A stretch of DNA of 6,058 bases from Actinomycetes bacterium (GCA_021823385.1 JAKAOC010000161.1:1-6058); one strand, 5' to 3'. Shown: positions 1 to 6,055, counted from the first letter of the stretch. The notes: generated by a model not told the origin, from the sequence alone. Translations and numbers: made by a program.

Positions 1-172
1 TATTGAACCGCCATGCATTTCGGACTTGGCGGGACCAATAGACCAGCTCCGAGACTTCTTGGTGAAAATGTCGGTCTTCCATGATGTGAGCTCGAATGCG
101 CTTGCTGCCCACGCGCCTTATATCGGCGGTCGCCACCTTGACGCAGCGACGAGGACCGCGGGTATTCCCCAA
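1..172 (-). CDS. Possible partial reading frame running off the left edge, unrecognised
   Basis: A minus-strand frame stays open for 57 codons from a TTG at 172 to the window edge. It contains later in-frame GTG codons at 136 and 112 and an ATG at 82. A GGTGATC match to the 16S tail lies 4 nt before the TTG. The stretch after the ATG (MEDRHFHQEVSELVYWS) has a protein-like mix of residues. However, a frame this short is not surprising by chance, and the plus strand is also open here. I recognise no family. It lies just beyond the hairpin at 180-210, which would suit a separate downstream gene. It could equally be non-coding. Confidence 0.22.
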   Translation of the reverse strand, partial: MGNTRGPRRCVKVATADIRRVGSKRIRAHIMEDRHFHQEVSELVYWSRQVRNAWRFN

Positions 173-179
173 CGTCGAT

Positions 180-210
180 CACCGAGATTCCCCACTCGAG
201 AACCTCGGCG
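180..210 (-). terminator. Hairpin downstream of the operon, candidate terminator
   Basis: Read as minus-strand RNA, this is an 11-bp stem (CGCCGAGGUUC with GAAUCUCGGUG, including two G-U pairs) around a 9-nt loop. It starts 29 nt after the hydrolase stop codon. The G-U pairs mean the stem is better in the minus-strand transcript than in the plus, which fits a role in ending this operon. No U-tract follows, so it is not a classical intrinsic terminator, though high-GC bacteria often lack one. It could instead be a 3'-end stabilising hairpin or chance. Confidence 0.4.
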
Positions 211-239
211 TACCGCTGCTGAGGTTACTTCGCCATGGT

Positions 240-965
240 TCAGTTCACCGCCTTTCTTATAGCCTCGCTAGGGGCCCGGGTGGGGGAAGCTATCGCTGCC
301 GCCGTGGCGCAGGCCTCCTCCAGTTCAACCGGGCTGTAGGCCTGGGCGAGGCGCAGCAGCGCACGGGCCGAACGGCAGGCGGCGCAGGCTCTGGCGATCG
401 CCGCTCCTCTGCGGTCCTGATCCTCGAGTTCCTTAGGATGATGGACAAGGCCAGCGGCGAAAAGGTCGACGCCGAGCGCGGCGGTGGCGGCGATGTGGTC
501 GGAGACGCCGGTGTCCTTGCAGATCCCGAGTCCCACCCTCCGCCCCTGGACGATCGTCTTGGCTCCAGGACCGCGCATGAGGCGGCCGTTCTCAACTTCG
601 CCGAGGTGCGCTTTTTCGTAGACTACCCACGCGCCCCGTCCCGAGAATAGCATCGCGAAAATCCGACGCCCACTCGTGCGATCTGCGACAGGTGCACCCG
701 CCAACGCCATTGCCCCCGTCTCCGCACAAGCTGCGACCAGGGGTTCGATCGCCTCGCAGGCTTCGTCGATCGGGTCCGCGGCAAGCTCGTAGCCGGTGGG
801 TGAAAGCTCCGGGAAGACCACCGGCCTGGCCCCCAACCGCCTGACGCAATCGGCATGCGCCTCGACGTTAACGCGAAGCTGTCCCGCGAGACTGGCTGGC
901 TGCGCGGCGGCCACCGATATCCAATTTCTCCCCATCCGAGGGACCCCCAGGGAGGCCTGCCCCAA
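240..965 (-). CDS. Carbon-nitrogen hydrolase (nitrilase/amidase superfamily), C-terminal part apparently frameshifted
   Basis: This family hydrolyses amides or nitriles through a Glu-Lys-Cys triad. Visible here are Glu53 in FPELSPTGYEL, Lys118 in YEKAHLGE with the second glutamate at 123, and nucleophile Cys149 in GLGICKDTG, all in normal order and spacing. The TTG start at 965 is chosen because a strong GGAGG lies 6 nt upstream. An ATG at 935 (MGRNWIS) is the alternative and sits nearer the conserved VAAAQP strand. The gene follows the transglutaminase stop by 27 nt in the same direction, so it is probably the last gene of the operon. At 241 residues it is shorter than the usual 260-300. After about residue 193 (RRGAAIARAC) the sequence becomes Ala/Arg-rich and lacks the family's late Gly-x-Ser and Pro-x-Gly motifs, which appear in other frames (see 268-355). 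No signal peptide or membrane segment is seen, so it is probably cytoplasmic. The substrate cannot be told. Family membership is secure; activity is doubtful. Confidence 0.82.
   Translation of the reverse strand: MGQASLGVPRMGRNWISVAAAQPASLAGQLRVNVEAHADCVRRLGARPVVFPELSPTGYELAADPIDEACEAIEPLVAACAETGAMALAGAPVADRTSGRRIFAMLFSGRGAWVVYEKAHLGEVENGRLMRGPGAKTIVQGRRVGLGICKDTGVSDHIAATAALGVDLFAAGLVHHPKELEDQDRRGAAIARACAACRSARALLRLAQAYSPVELEEACATAAAIASPTRAPSEAIRKAVN
268..355 (-). pseudogene. Out-of-frame remnants of the hydrolase C-terminus
   Basis: Two pieces resembling the missing end of the nitrilase fold lie inside the hydrolase frame but in the other two minus-strand frames. At 332-355 one frame reads CASPRPTA, comparable to the family's A-S-F-x-G-P-T-G strand. 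At 268-324 the third frame reads TGGGLRHGGSDSFPHPG and then a TAG, comparable to T-G-G-G, then (A)GxSxIWxPxG. They occur in the right order, which implies at least two indels (one about 356-386, one about 325-331). The comparison is to remembered family patterns, not an alignment. Chance resemblance of short GC-rich peptides is possible. Confidence 0.42.
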
Positions 966-969
966 TTGG

Positions 970-976
970 CTCCTCC
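970..976 (-). promoter_or_regulatory. Ribosome binding site supporting a TTG start for the hydrolase
   Basis: The minus strand reads GGAGGAG here, with GGAGG 6 nt from the TTG at 965. It is the best Shine-Dalgarno match in the window and decides for the TTG over the ATG at 935. It lies wholly in the 27-nt gap after the transglutaminase stop. Confidence 0.65.
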
Positions 977-992
977 ACTCCCCGTTGTCTCC

Positions 993-1835
993 TCATGCCA
1001 TGCGTCGCAGTTCCACGGTCACCTCAAGCGAGAGCAGTGAACCGCCATGATAAATACCGTGGAAAGGCTTAACGTCGGCGTAGTCGCGTCCCCTGGCCAC
1101 GGTGATGTGGCGCTCCCCGACCGCCACCCCATTTGTCGGATCCACTGCGTACCACCCGCCAAGCCAAACCTCTATCCAGGCGTGCGAGGCACCGTCACGG
1201 CTCTCACCGACGGTTGCGTCCTCCAGCGGAAAGAGATATCCCGACACATAGCGGCCGGGAATTCCCAGGTTACGCAGGACCGCGAGGGAAAGATGGGCGA
1301 AGTCTTGGCAGACTCCGCTCCGCTGAGACCAAGCCGTGTCCGCTGCTGTCGCCACCGAGGTCGATCCGGGCAGATAGCGCAACTCCGAGCGGAGGAAGTC
1401 GCAGACCTGCACCACGGCCTCGGTTGGCGAGGACAGGGTCGCAAAGTGCTCGGCAAGCTCGACTAGCTCCGGATTGTCCGGGACGTATCGGGTCGGGACC
1501 AACAGCTCGCAGAAGAGCGCCGCGACCTCAGCACGCCTGATTTCGGACCAGCTCACCTGCGTATCCAAGGGGCGCGATGGGGTCGTCTCGACAACCGACT
1601 GGCTGGCTATCCTCAGCCGCTCATGGGCTTCGTGAAGGTCGAATGCGTGAACCAAGGTTCCCCAGTAGTCGTTGTAGCGCAAGACAGGTGCGGCGGGATG
1701 GACGGCGAAGGAGGACTCCAAGACGGTCTGGGCATCTGAGCTCACCGGCGACATACGGGCCTCGTTGTACGAGGCCACCACGGGAGAGACGTATTCGTAG
1801 GTTGAGATGTGACGGGTGGAGATGCGCCAGGTCAT
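993..1835 (-). CDS. Transglutaminase-like cysteine enzyme of the ATP-grasp/alpha-E operon
   Basis: The protein has 280 residues, the usual length for this family. An N-terminal beta-rich region (residues 1-100, opening MTWRISTRHISTYEY) is followed by the transglutaminase core. That core shows the catalytic triad Cys176 in SGVCQDFAHL, His218 in ASHAWIEVWL and Asp232 in AVDPTNG. Related bacterial enzymes act as peptidases or acyl transferases rather than true cross-linkers; the substrate here is unknown. No signal peptide or membrane helix is visible, so it is probably cytoplasmic. The ATG at 1835 is preferred over upstream in-frame starts because it has a GGAAAGG site at 7-nt spacing, matches the usual N-terminus, and overlaps the alpha-E stop as ATGA. 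The tight coupling implies it works with the alpha-E and ATP-grasp proteins, as in the mycobacterial set Rv2411c-Rv2409c (from memory). Confidence 0.93.
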   Translation of the reverse strand: MTWRISTRHISTYEYVSPVVASYNEARMSPVSSDAQTVLESSFAVHPAAPVLRYNDYWGTLVHAFDLHEAHERLRIASQSVVETTPSRPLDTQVSWSEIRRAEVAALFCELLVPTRYVPDNPELVELAEHFATLSSPTEAVVQVCDFLRSELRYLPGSTSVATAADTAWSQRSGVCQDFAHLSLAVLRNLGIPGRYVSGYLFPLEDATVGESRDGASHAWIEVWLGGWYAVDPTNGVAVGERHITVARGRDYADVKPFHGIYHGGSLLSLEVTVELRRMA

Positions 1836-2797
1836 GCATGCGCCTTTCCACGCACGTCCTCGTGACGCCACGACTCGAGACCCGCCCCCCGGAAGAAGCG
1901 CCGTGCCAGCGCGGTGGAGGCGCTGCTGCATGCGCTTTCGATCAGGATAAGGATCTCGGGCAGGGAGTCCAGGATCTCGCCGATCTCACGAAGCTCGATG
2001 GCGGCCTTGGCCCTGCCGATTGCCCGCTGAGCCTCGCCAGTGGTGCCGATGCGGCCCGCCGAGGGTGCTATCTCGGCCAGCGCCGCTTCGGCGGCCGAGA
2101 GGGAGAAATGCACGGAGCGGGGAAAGAGGCGATCAAGCAGGAGAAATTCGAGAACCTTGGATCCTTCGACAGCCCCACCATAGGAGCGCAGATAGGCCTC
2201 CAGCGCTGAACAGGATCTGAGTGTCGCCATCCAGTCGCGCCGCGAACCGCGAACCACTTCCGCCAGGCCGATCAGGCGCACCGTCATGTCGACCCTCTCG
2301 ATGCTGCGGCCGAGCGTGAAGAAGCTCCACCCTTCGTCACGGGGCATCGTGGTTTCGGCGATTCCTGACGCCAAGGCGGCTCTCTCGCGCACCATCCGGG
2401 CAAAGCTGAAGTAGTCATGGGGGCCCATCGAATCGGCGCGAGCACTGATGGCGCCTACAGAATGGTAGGTGACGTTGACGCATTCCCAGAGCTCCGAGGA
2501 GATCGATTCCCGTATGCCGCGCCCGTTCTCCCTTGCGTAGGTCACAGAGGAAATGATGGATCCGGGAAGGGCGGCATCGAAGGAGAGACGCCCAACCACC
2601 TCGTAGACGCTGGTTCTGGAGGCGGCCACCTCGTCCACTCCCAGAGCCCCTAGCAGGCCCCGTATGACCGGGCCCTGGTCCAGTCCAGGGCCTTCGAGGA
2701 AGCGGTGCAGCTCCACGTCCAAGATCCTGGCGGTATCATCGGCCCGCTCGAGGTAGCGGCCCATCCAGAACAGGGATTCAGCGATTCTGCTCAGCAA
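1832..2797 (-). CDS. Alpha-E domain protein (DUF403)
   Basis: This all-helical protein of 321 residues (normal length) is always found beside circularly permuted ATP-grasp and transglutaminase genes. Its biochemical role is not established; it is thought to be a scaffold or partner for them. The hallmark N-terminus LFWMGRYLERADDTARIL (9-26) is present, then ARENGRGIRE (88-97), WSFFTLGRSIERVDMTVRLI (157-176) and LLLDRLFPRSVHFSL (219-233). Segments 9-26 and 159-176 resemble each other (GRxxERxDxTxRxI), suggesting an internal duplication. The start is TTG at 2797: translation from it begins MLSRIAESLFW, the family's usual opening, and GGTGG lies 6 nt upstream within the end of the ATP-grasp gene. 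It overlaps the ATP-grasp stop by 7 bp and its own stop overlaps the transglutaminase ATG by 4 bp. No membrane segments are seen. Confidence 0.94.
   Translation of the reverse strand: MLSRIAESLFWMGRYLERADDTARILDVELHRFLEGPGLDQGPVIRGLLGALGVDEVAASRTSVYEVVGRLSFDAALPGSIISSVTYARENGRGIRESISSELWECVNVTYHSVGAISARADSMGPHDYFSFARMVRERAALASGIAETTMPRDEGWSFFTLGRSIERVDMTVRLIGLAEVVRGSRRDWMATLRSCSALEAYLRSYGGAVEGSKVLEFLLLDRLFPRSVHFSLSAAEAALAEIAPSAGRIGTTGEAQRAIGRAKAAIELREIGEILDSLPEILILIESACSSASTALARRFFRGAGLESWRHEDVRGKAHA
1843..1849 (-). promoter_or_regulatory. Ribosome binding site of the transglutaminase gene
   Basis: The minus strand reads GGAAAGG, 7 nt before the ATG at 1835 and inside the last codons of the alpha-E gene. 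It fixes the start against an in-frame start further upstream at 1931 that would run deep into alpha-E. Confidence 0.6.
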
Positions 2798-4479
2798 CGC
2801 CGACCACCGTCACAAGCCGGCGCAAGGCGCAACTGCTGCTGCTGCTGCATCTGCGCCACCTCGATCTCAATGGCTCCATGATGGGGAGGAGGCGCCTGGT
2901 CCAGCCCGGGGAAGTGCGCCTCAGAGATCGGGTGCTCGGCGGAGGGCTCGGCGGAGCAGATCTCTTCGGAAGCCACCCAGGTATCCTTCGAACCTCCGCC
3001 CTGGGAGGAGTTTACGATCAATGAACCTGGCCGCATCGCCACCCTCGTGAGTCCACCCGGGAGCACATGAATCCGGTCCCCGGAATTGACGGCGAATGGG
3101 CGAAGGTCTATGTGGCGCGGCTCGAACTTGGAGCCGGCCATGGTCGGTGCAGTGGAAAGGGTCACGAGCTCCTGGACGATGAAGTCTCTGGGTCGGGCGC
3201 GCAAATTCTCCACGGCAATGGCGAGCTCCGTTTCCCGGCTCTGCGGTCCGATCACAATGCCATACCCTCCCGATGCGTTCACGGGCTTGACCACCAGCTC
3301 GCCAAGCCGCGCCAGAATGTGATTGAGCTGGTCCGGATCCTCGGGTCGGTAGGTCGTAACGTTCTTGAGCACCGGCTCTTCACCGAGATAGTACCGGATG
3401 AGGTCCGGGACGTAGGTGTAGGTGAGCTTGTCGTCAGCAACACCATTGCCGACCGCCGAGGCGATGGTGACATTGCCGGCCCGCGCTGCGTTGAGGATGC
3501 CCGGACAGCCGATCACCGAGTCCTCGCGGAAGAACACGGGGTCTAAAAAGTCGTCGTCGACGCGGCGGTAAACGACGTCCACGCGCCGCTCCCCGCCGGT
3601 GGTGCGCATATACACGACGTTGTTCCTACAGACCAGGTCTCTTCCTTCAACCAGCTCCACCCCCATCCGCCTGGCTAAAAAGGAATGCTCGAAGTAGGCC
3701 GAATTATGGATCCCCGGGGTCAACACGACTACAACCGGCGCAGATCCCGCCCGCACTGGCGCCGCACTGCGCAGTGCGTCGAGGAGGTGCCGTGGGTAAT
3801 CTTCCACTTGACGGACGGGCCGGGACGAGAGGAGCTCGGGGAAGATCCTCGTCATCGCTCGCCGGTTCTCCAGCACGTAGGAAACTCCGGAGGGAGTCCT
3901 GACGTTGTCCTCCAACACCCGTAGCTCACCCCACTGGTCACGAACAACGTCGATACCCGCTACGTGGATCCTGACCCCGTTAGGAGGGGAGATCCCGAAA
4001 GCCTGCCGTTTGTAGAGGCTCGAGTTGAAGACGAGATTTCGGGGAATGATGCCGTCTCCTATGACCTGCCCCTTGCCATAGACGTCTTCGAGAAACAACT
4101 CGAGGGTACGCACGCGCTGGACGACGCCGGCTTCTATGACCGCCCATTCGGCAGCTGAGATGATCCGCGGGACCGGGTCCAGAGGGAACGGGCGCTCCTC
4201 ACCGGAGAGCGAGAAGGTGACACCTCGGTCCAGGAAGGAGCGGTCCCGCTCCGCGCAGCGCTCTTCAAATTCGGCCCGCGACATTTCGGACATCACCTTG
4301 TGTAATTCCGCGCAGTGTTCGCGCGGGTTTCCGTCGGGCAGGATCATCTCGTCCCATGCCTCACCGACGGCGTAGGAGTCGAAGATTTGTTCCACGAGAT
4401 CGTGTCTAGCAGCCCAATGTTTCGGGCGGATTTCTAGCTTTCTCGACTCCGGTGCAGGTCTCCGGTGCGCCGCTTTCAT
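2791..4479 (-). CDS. Circularly permuted ATP-grasp protein, type 2 (DUF404/DUF407)
   Basis: This is a predicted ATP-dependent amide ligase joining a carboxylate to an amine; its substrates are not known. Counting from the ATG at 4479 (562 residues), conserved blocks appear in family order: TFSLSGEERPFPLD (88-101), RVLEDNVRTPSGVSYVLEN (187-205), VYRRVDDDFLDP (303-314), GNGVADDK (344-351), the glycine-rich ATP-binding block VVKPVNASGGYGIVIGP (396-412, likely ATP-contacting Lys398), RHIDLRPFAV (455-464) and NSSQGGGSKDTWV (490-502). No key block is missing, so it is probably active. The tail holds PPPHHG, then MQQQQQ, then two cysteines (CDGGRRC) at the very end. The start is uncertain: the ATG at 4479 is chosen by codon, but no Shine-Dalgarno is seen before it, before the TTG at 4524, or before the GTG at 4395, which is closest to where family similarity starts. 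It is the first gene of the coupled triad. No membrane segments are seen. Confidence 0.94.
   Translation of the reverse strand: MKAAHRRPAPESRKLEIRPKHWAARHDLVEQIFDSYAVGEAWDEMILPDGNPREHCAELHKVMSEMSRAEFEERCAERDRSFLDRGVTFSLSGEERPFPLDPVPRIISAAEWAVIEAGVVQRVRTLELFLEDVYGKGQVIGDGIIPRNLVFNSSLYKRQAFGISPPNGVRIHVAGIDVVRDQWGELRVLEDNVRTPSGVSYVLENRRAMTRIFPELLSSRPVRQVEDYPRHLLDALRSAAPVRAGSAPVVVVLTPGIHNSAYFEHSFLARRMGVELVEGRDLVCRNNVVYMRTTGGERRVDVVYRRVDDDFLDPVFFREDSVIGCPGILNAARAGNVTIASAVGNGVADDKLTYTYVPDLIRYYLGEEPVLKNVTTYRPEDPDQLNHILARLGELVVKPVNASGGYGIVIGPQSRETELAIAVENLRARPRDFIVQELVTLSTAPTMAGSKFEPRHIDLRPFAVNSGDRIHVLPGGLTRVAMRPGSLIVNSSQGGGSKDTWVASEEICSAEPSAEHPISEAHFPGLDQAPPPHHGAIEIEVAQMQQQQQLRLAPACDGGRRC
2833..2847 (-). 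repeat. (CAG)5 microsatellite encoding poly-glutamine in the ATP-grasp tail
   Basis: There are five identical CAG codons on the coding strand, giving MQQQQQ close to the C-terminus of the ATP-grasp protein. Uniform codon use makes slippage likely, so the number of glutamines may vary between strains. Gln-rich tails are, as I recall, common in this family, so the tract may be functional. Confidence 0.7.
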
Positions 4480-4563
4480 ACGGAGAATGGCGCCGGCGGC
4501 AGGAAGCGAACCGGGGCGTGCCAAGAGTGACCGAGGCAGATCGCCCCCGAGGAATTTCCATGT

Positions 4564-4694
4564 TTCTCGTCGCAGAACTTGCCCAGGGGGACAACCCTCG
4601 CTCTGAGCACAACTCGTCGCAGAGTCAGTGAGTATGGCGCCATCGCAAGTGATGGAGGTGGCGAGGTCCGTCTGTAGCGCTCGAGCGCTGTGTC
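4564..4694 (-). pseudogene. Remnant of a cyclic-nucleotide-binding domain after the MFS gene
   Basis: The transporter frame closes at 4625, shortly after its last helix and the LPSMRKID linker (439-446). Many actinobacterial relatives, as I remember them, continue there into a cNMP-binding domain opening roughly LLRxVPxFAPLPxPTLExLA, then RxVxVPAGxVLxREGD. In this gap a second frame (4590-4694) reads DTALERYRRTS, then AMAPYSLTLRRVVLRARVV. The third frame (4564-4590) continues PPGQVLRRE. The order and spacing fit the start of such a domain cut by two frameshifts, the second at a run of five C (4586-4590). Nothing beyond the first strands of the domain is recognisable. Short-peptide similarity is not proof. 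Confidence 0.45.
4566..4623. repeat. 11-bp direct repeat between MFS and ATP-grasp genes
   Basis: CTCGTCGCAGA occurs exactly at 4566-4576 and 4613-4623, 47 bp apart. It could be a pair of regulator sites ahead of the ATP-grasp operon. However, both copies read Leu-Arg-Arg in the frames of the suspected cNMP-domain remnant, so they may simply be old coding sequence. No convincing -35/-10 promoter pair was found in this gap. Confidence 0.3.
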
Positions 4695-6055
4695 ACACCA
4701 TGTTCGAACGTCGTCCTGTCGATTTTTCGCATCGACGGCAAGCCCGGCAATACGGCGAAGGTGACAATCCCCCCGATCAGAGCGAGTCCAGAACGGAGTC
4801 CAACCCAATGAATGAGAACCGTCATGAGCAGAGCACCAATTGCCATGCCGCCTATCTGTCCCGCCTCCAGTGCGCCCAAGACGCGCCCCAACCGCTCGTT
4901 CGGCACGATGTTCTGAAGTATCGTTATTGCGTTGACGTCAACGATCGAGTTAGCGAGTCCGATCAGCCACATCGAAAAGAACACGGTACCAAGGTTCGGA
5001 AATGCGGCAATCAACACTAAGGGCGCAGCCCAGACGATGACGCCGAGCGCAAAGTCCATCGCCAGGTGAGCGCGTTCTACGAGCATGAGAGCAACGAAGC
5101 CACCGAGCAATCCACCGATTCCCAAGAGTGACTCCATGACACCAAGCCCGGAGCTACCGATATGAAGTAGCCGCAGGGCAATTGCGACGGTGAAGACCGC
5201 TGACGCTCCGGCGACGACACACTGCAATATGTACAAGATCACCAAGGTGCGCACACTGGCATCACCCTCGATCATGCGAAACCCCTGTATCGCTCGGGTG
5301 AGAAAGCTCTGCGACCTCATCGCGGCTGCTTCGGAACCATTGTCAAATTTTGCAGCGAGCTCCGAGGAACGCTCCTCGGGCCGTGGAATTTGAATCGACG
5401 CCACGAAGCCCACCGACCAGACGAAGGTTAGAGCATCGAATGCGAACGCAATTGGGACGTTTGCGAATGCCAACAAAAAACCTGCAAGCGCCGGTCCCGC
5501 GAAAAAGCCAACACTCTCCACCGTGCTCGAGACGACGTTGGCGCCGGCAATCTCGTCCGTCCGACGAGCGAGGAGGGGGAGTATCGACCCTTGCGCCGGC
5601 CGAAAGGCGGTTCCTGCCACTCCGACGAGCACGACAATGAGATAGACGATCCACCTCGACCCCTGCAGCGCTACGATGGCGGCCGCCGACGCCACGAGTA
5701 CCAACCTCACCAGGTCGGAGACGATCATCACCGTCTTGCGGTTGTACTGGTCAGCGAACGTCGACGAGAAAGGAGACACCAAAGAAATCGCTACGTAGCG
5801 CACAACAGCGAGAACTCCCACCGCTGAAGCTCCGCCACTTCTGTACGCAAATACCACCGCACTTAGTGCAAATACGCCATCGCCGATCAGTGAGCCCGAG
5901 AACGCGATGAAGAGCTGACGCATCGAGCGATTCGCGAAAACATTCTTCATCGCCAGCTTCGACGAAGCCAGTTCCTTTCGAATGATACCCAAGCGCACGC
6001 CTCCACTTTCAGACCGGGGCATGCCGGCAGCGAGGAAGTTCGGAACGAAAGCCAC
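4625..6055 (-). CDS. MFS efflux-type transporter, 5' end unresolved at the window edge
   Basis: This inner-membrane proton-driven transporter of the MFS_3 (EntS/MefA-like) group probably exports a small molecule; the substrate cannot be predicted. Hydrophobic helices run from about residue 48 to 435, enough for 10-12 crossings. The loop 2-3 signature is ADQYNRKTVMIVSD (101-114), followed by FRPAQGSILP (151-160) and ANVVSSTVESVGFFAGPAL (172-190), typical of actinobacterial members. The frame is open to the right edge. Candidate starts are GTG 6055, ATG 6022, GTG 5998 (GGAGG only 1 nt away, too close) and ATG 5950 (MKNVFANRSMRQL), none with a well-placed Shine-Dalgarno, so a start outside the window is possible. 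The end looks truncated: after RKID (443-446) the residues are low-complexity and His/Arg-rich up to the TGA. GC is visibly lower in places than in the core operon (29/60 at 4921-4980 against 45/60 at 2041-2100), so it may have a separate history. Confidence 0.88.
   Translation of the reverse strand: MAFVPNFLAAGMPRSESGGVRLGIIRKELASSKLAMKNVFANRSMRQLFIAFSGSLIGDGVFALSAVVFAYRSGGASAVGVLAVVRYVAISLVSPFSSTFADQYNRKTVMIVSDLVRLVLVASAAAIVALQGSRWIVYLIVVLVGVAGTAFRPAQGSILPLLARRTDEIAGANVVSSTVESVGFFAGPALAGFLLAFANVPIAFAFDALTFVWSVGFVASIQIPRPEERSSELAAKFDNGSEAAAMRSQSFLTRAIQGFRMIEGDASVRTLVILYILQCVVAGASAVFTVAIALRLLHIGSSGLGVMESLLGIGGLLGGFVALMLVERAHLAMDFALGVIVWAAPLVLIAAFPNLGTVFFSMWLIGLANSIVDVNAITILQNIVPNERLGRVLGALEAGQIGGMAIGALLMTVLIHWVGLRSGLALIGGIVTFAVLPGLPSMRKIDRTTFEHGVTQRSSATDGPRHLHHLRWRHTH

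Noticed and set aside
96..650. 184-codon plus-strand frame over the hydrolase 3' half
   Set aside because: Low-complexity Arg/Gly translation typical of a shadow frame; the minus strand carries catalytic motifs.
1835..1936. TGCATGCGC present at 1835-1843 and 1928-1936
   Set aside because: A 9-bp match inside coding sequence, close to chance expectation, with no symmetry or spacing suggesting a site.
1577..2209. 210-codon plus-strand frame across the alpha-E/transglutaminase junction
   Set aside because: Arg/Gly/Pro-rich shadow of two well-supported minus-strand genes in GC-rich DNA.
3067..3546. 159-codon plus-strand frame antisense to the ATP-grasp gene
   Set aside because: Fully inside a gene with strong conserved motifs on the other strand; no recognisable domain and no neighbouring plus-strand genes.
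4480..4524. N-terminal extension of the ATP-grasp protein from TTG 4524
   Set aside because: No Shine-Dalgarno before the TTG and no family similarity in the added 15 residues; the region is better explained as remnant or leader sequence, although the true start remains open.
4590..4624. Small hairpin CTCTG...CAGAG just after the MFS stop as a terminator
   Set aside because: Only a 5-bp stem with a 14-nt loop and no U-tract.
4396..4625. Promoter for the ATP-grasp operon
   Set aside because: Looked for TTGNNN with 16-18 nt to TANNNT on the minus strand and found no convincing pair.
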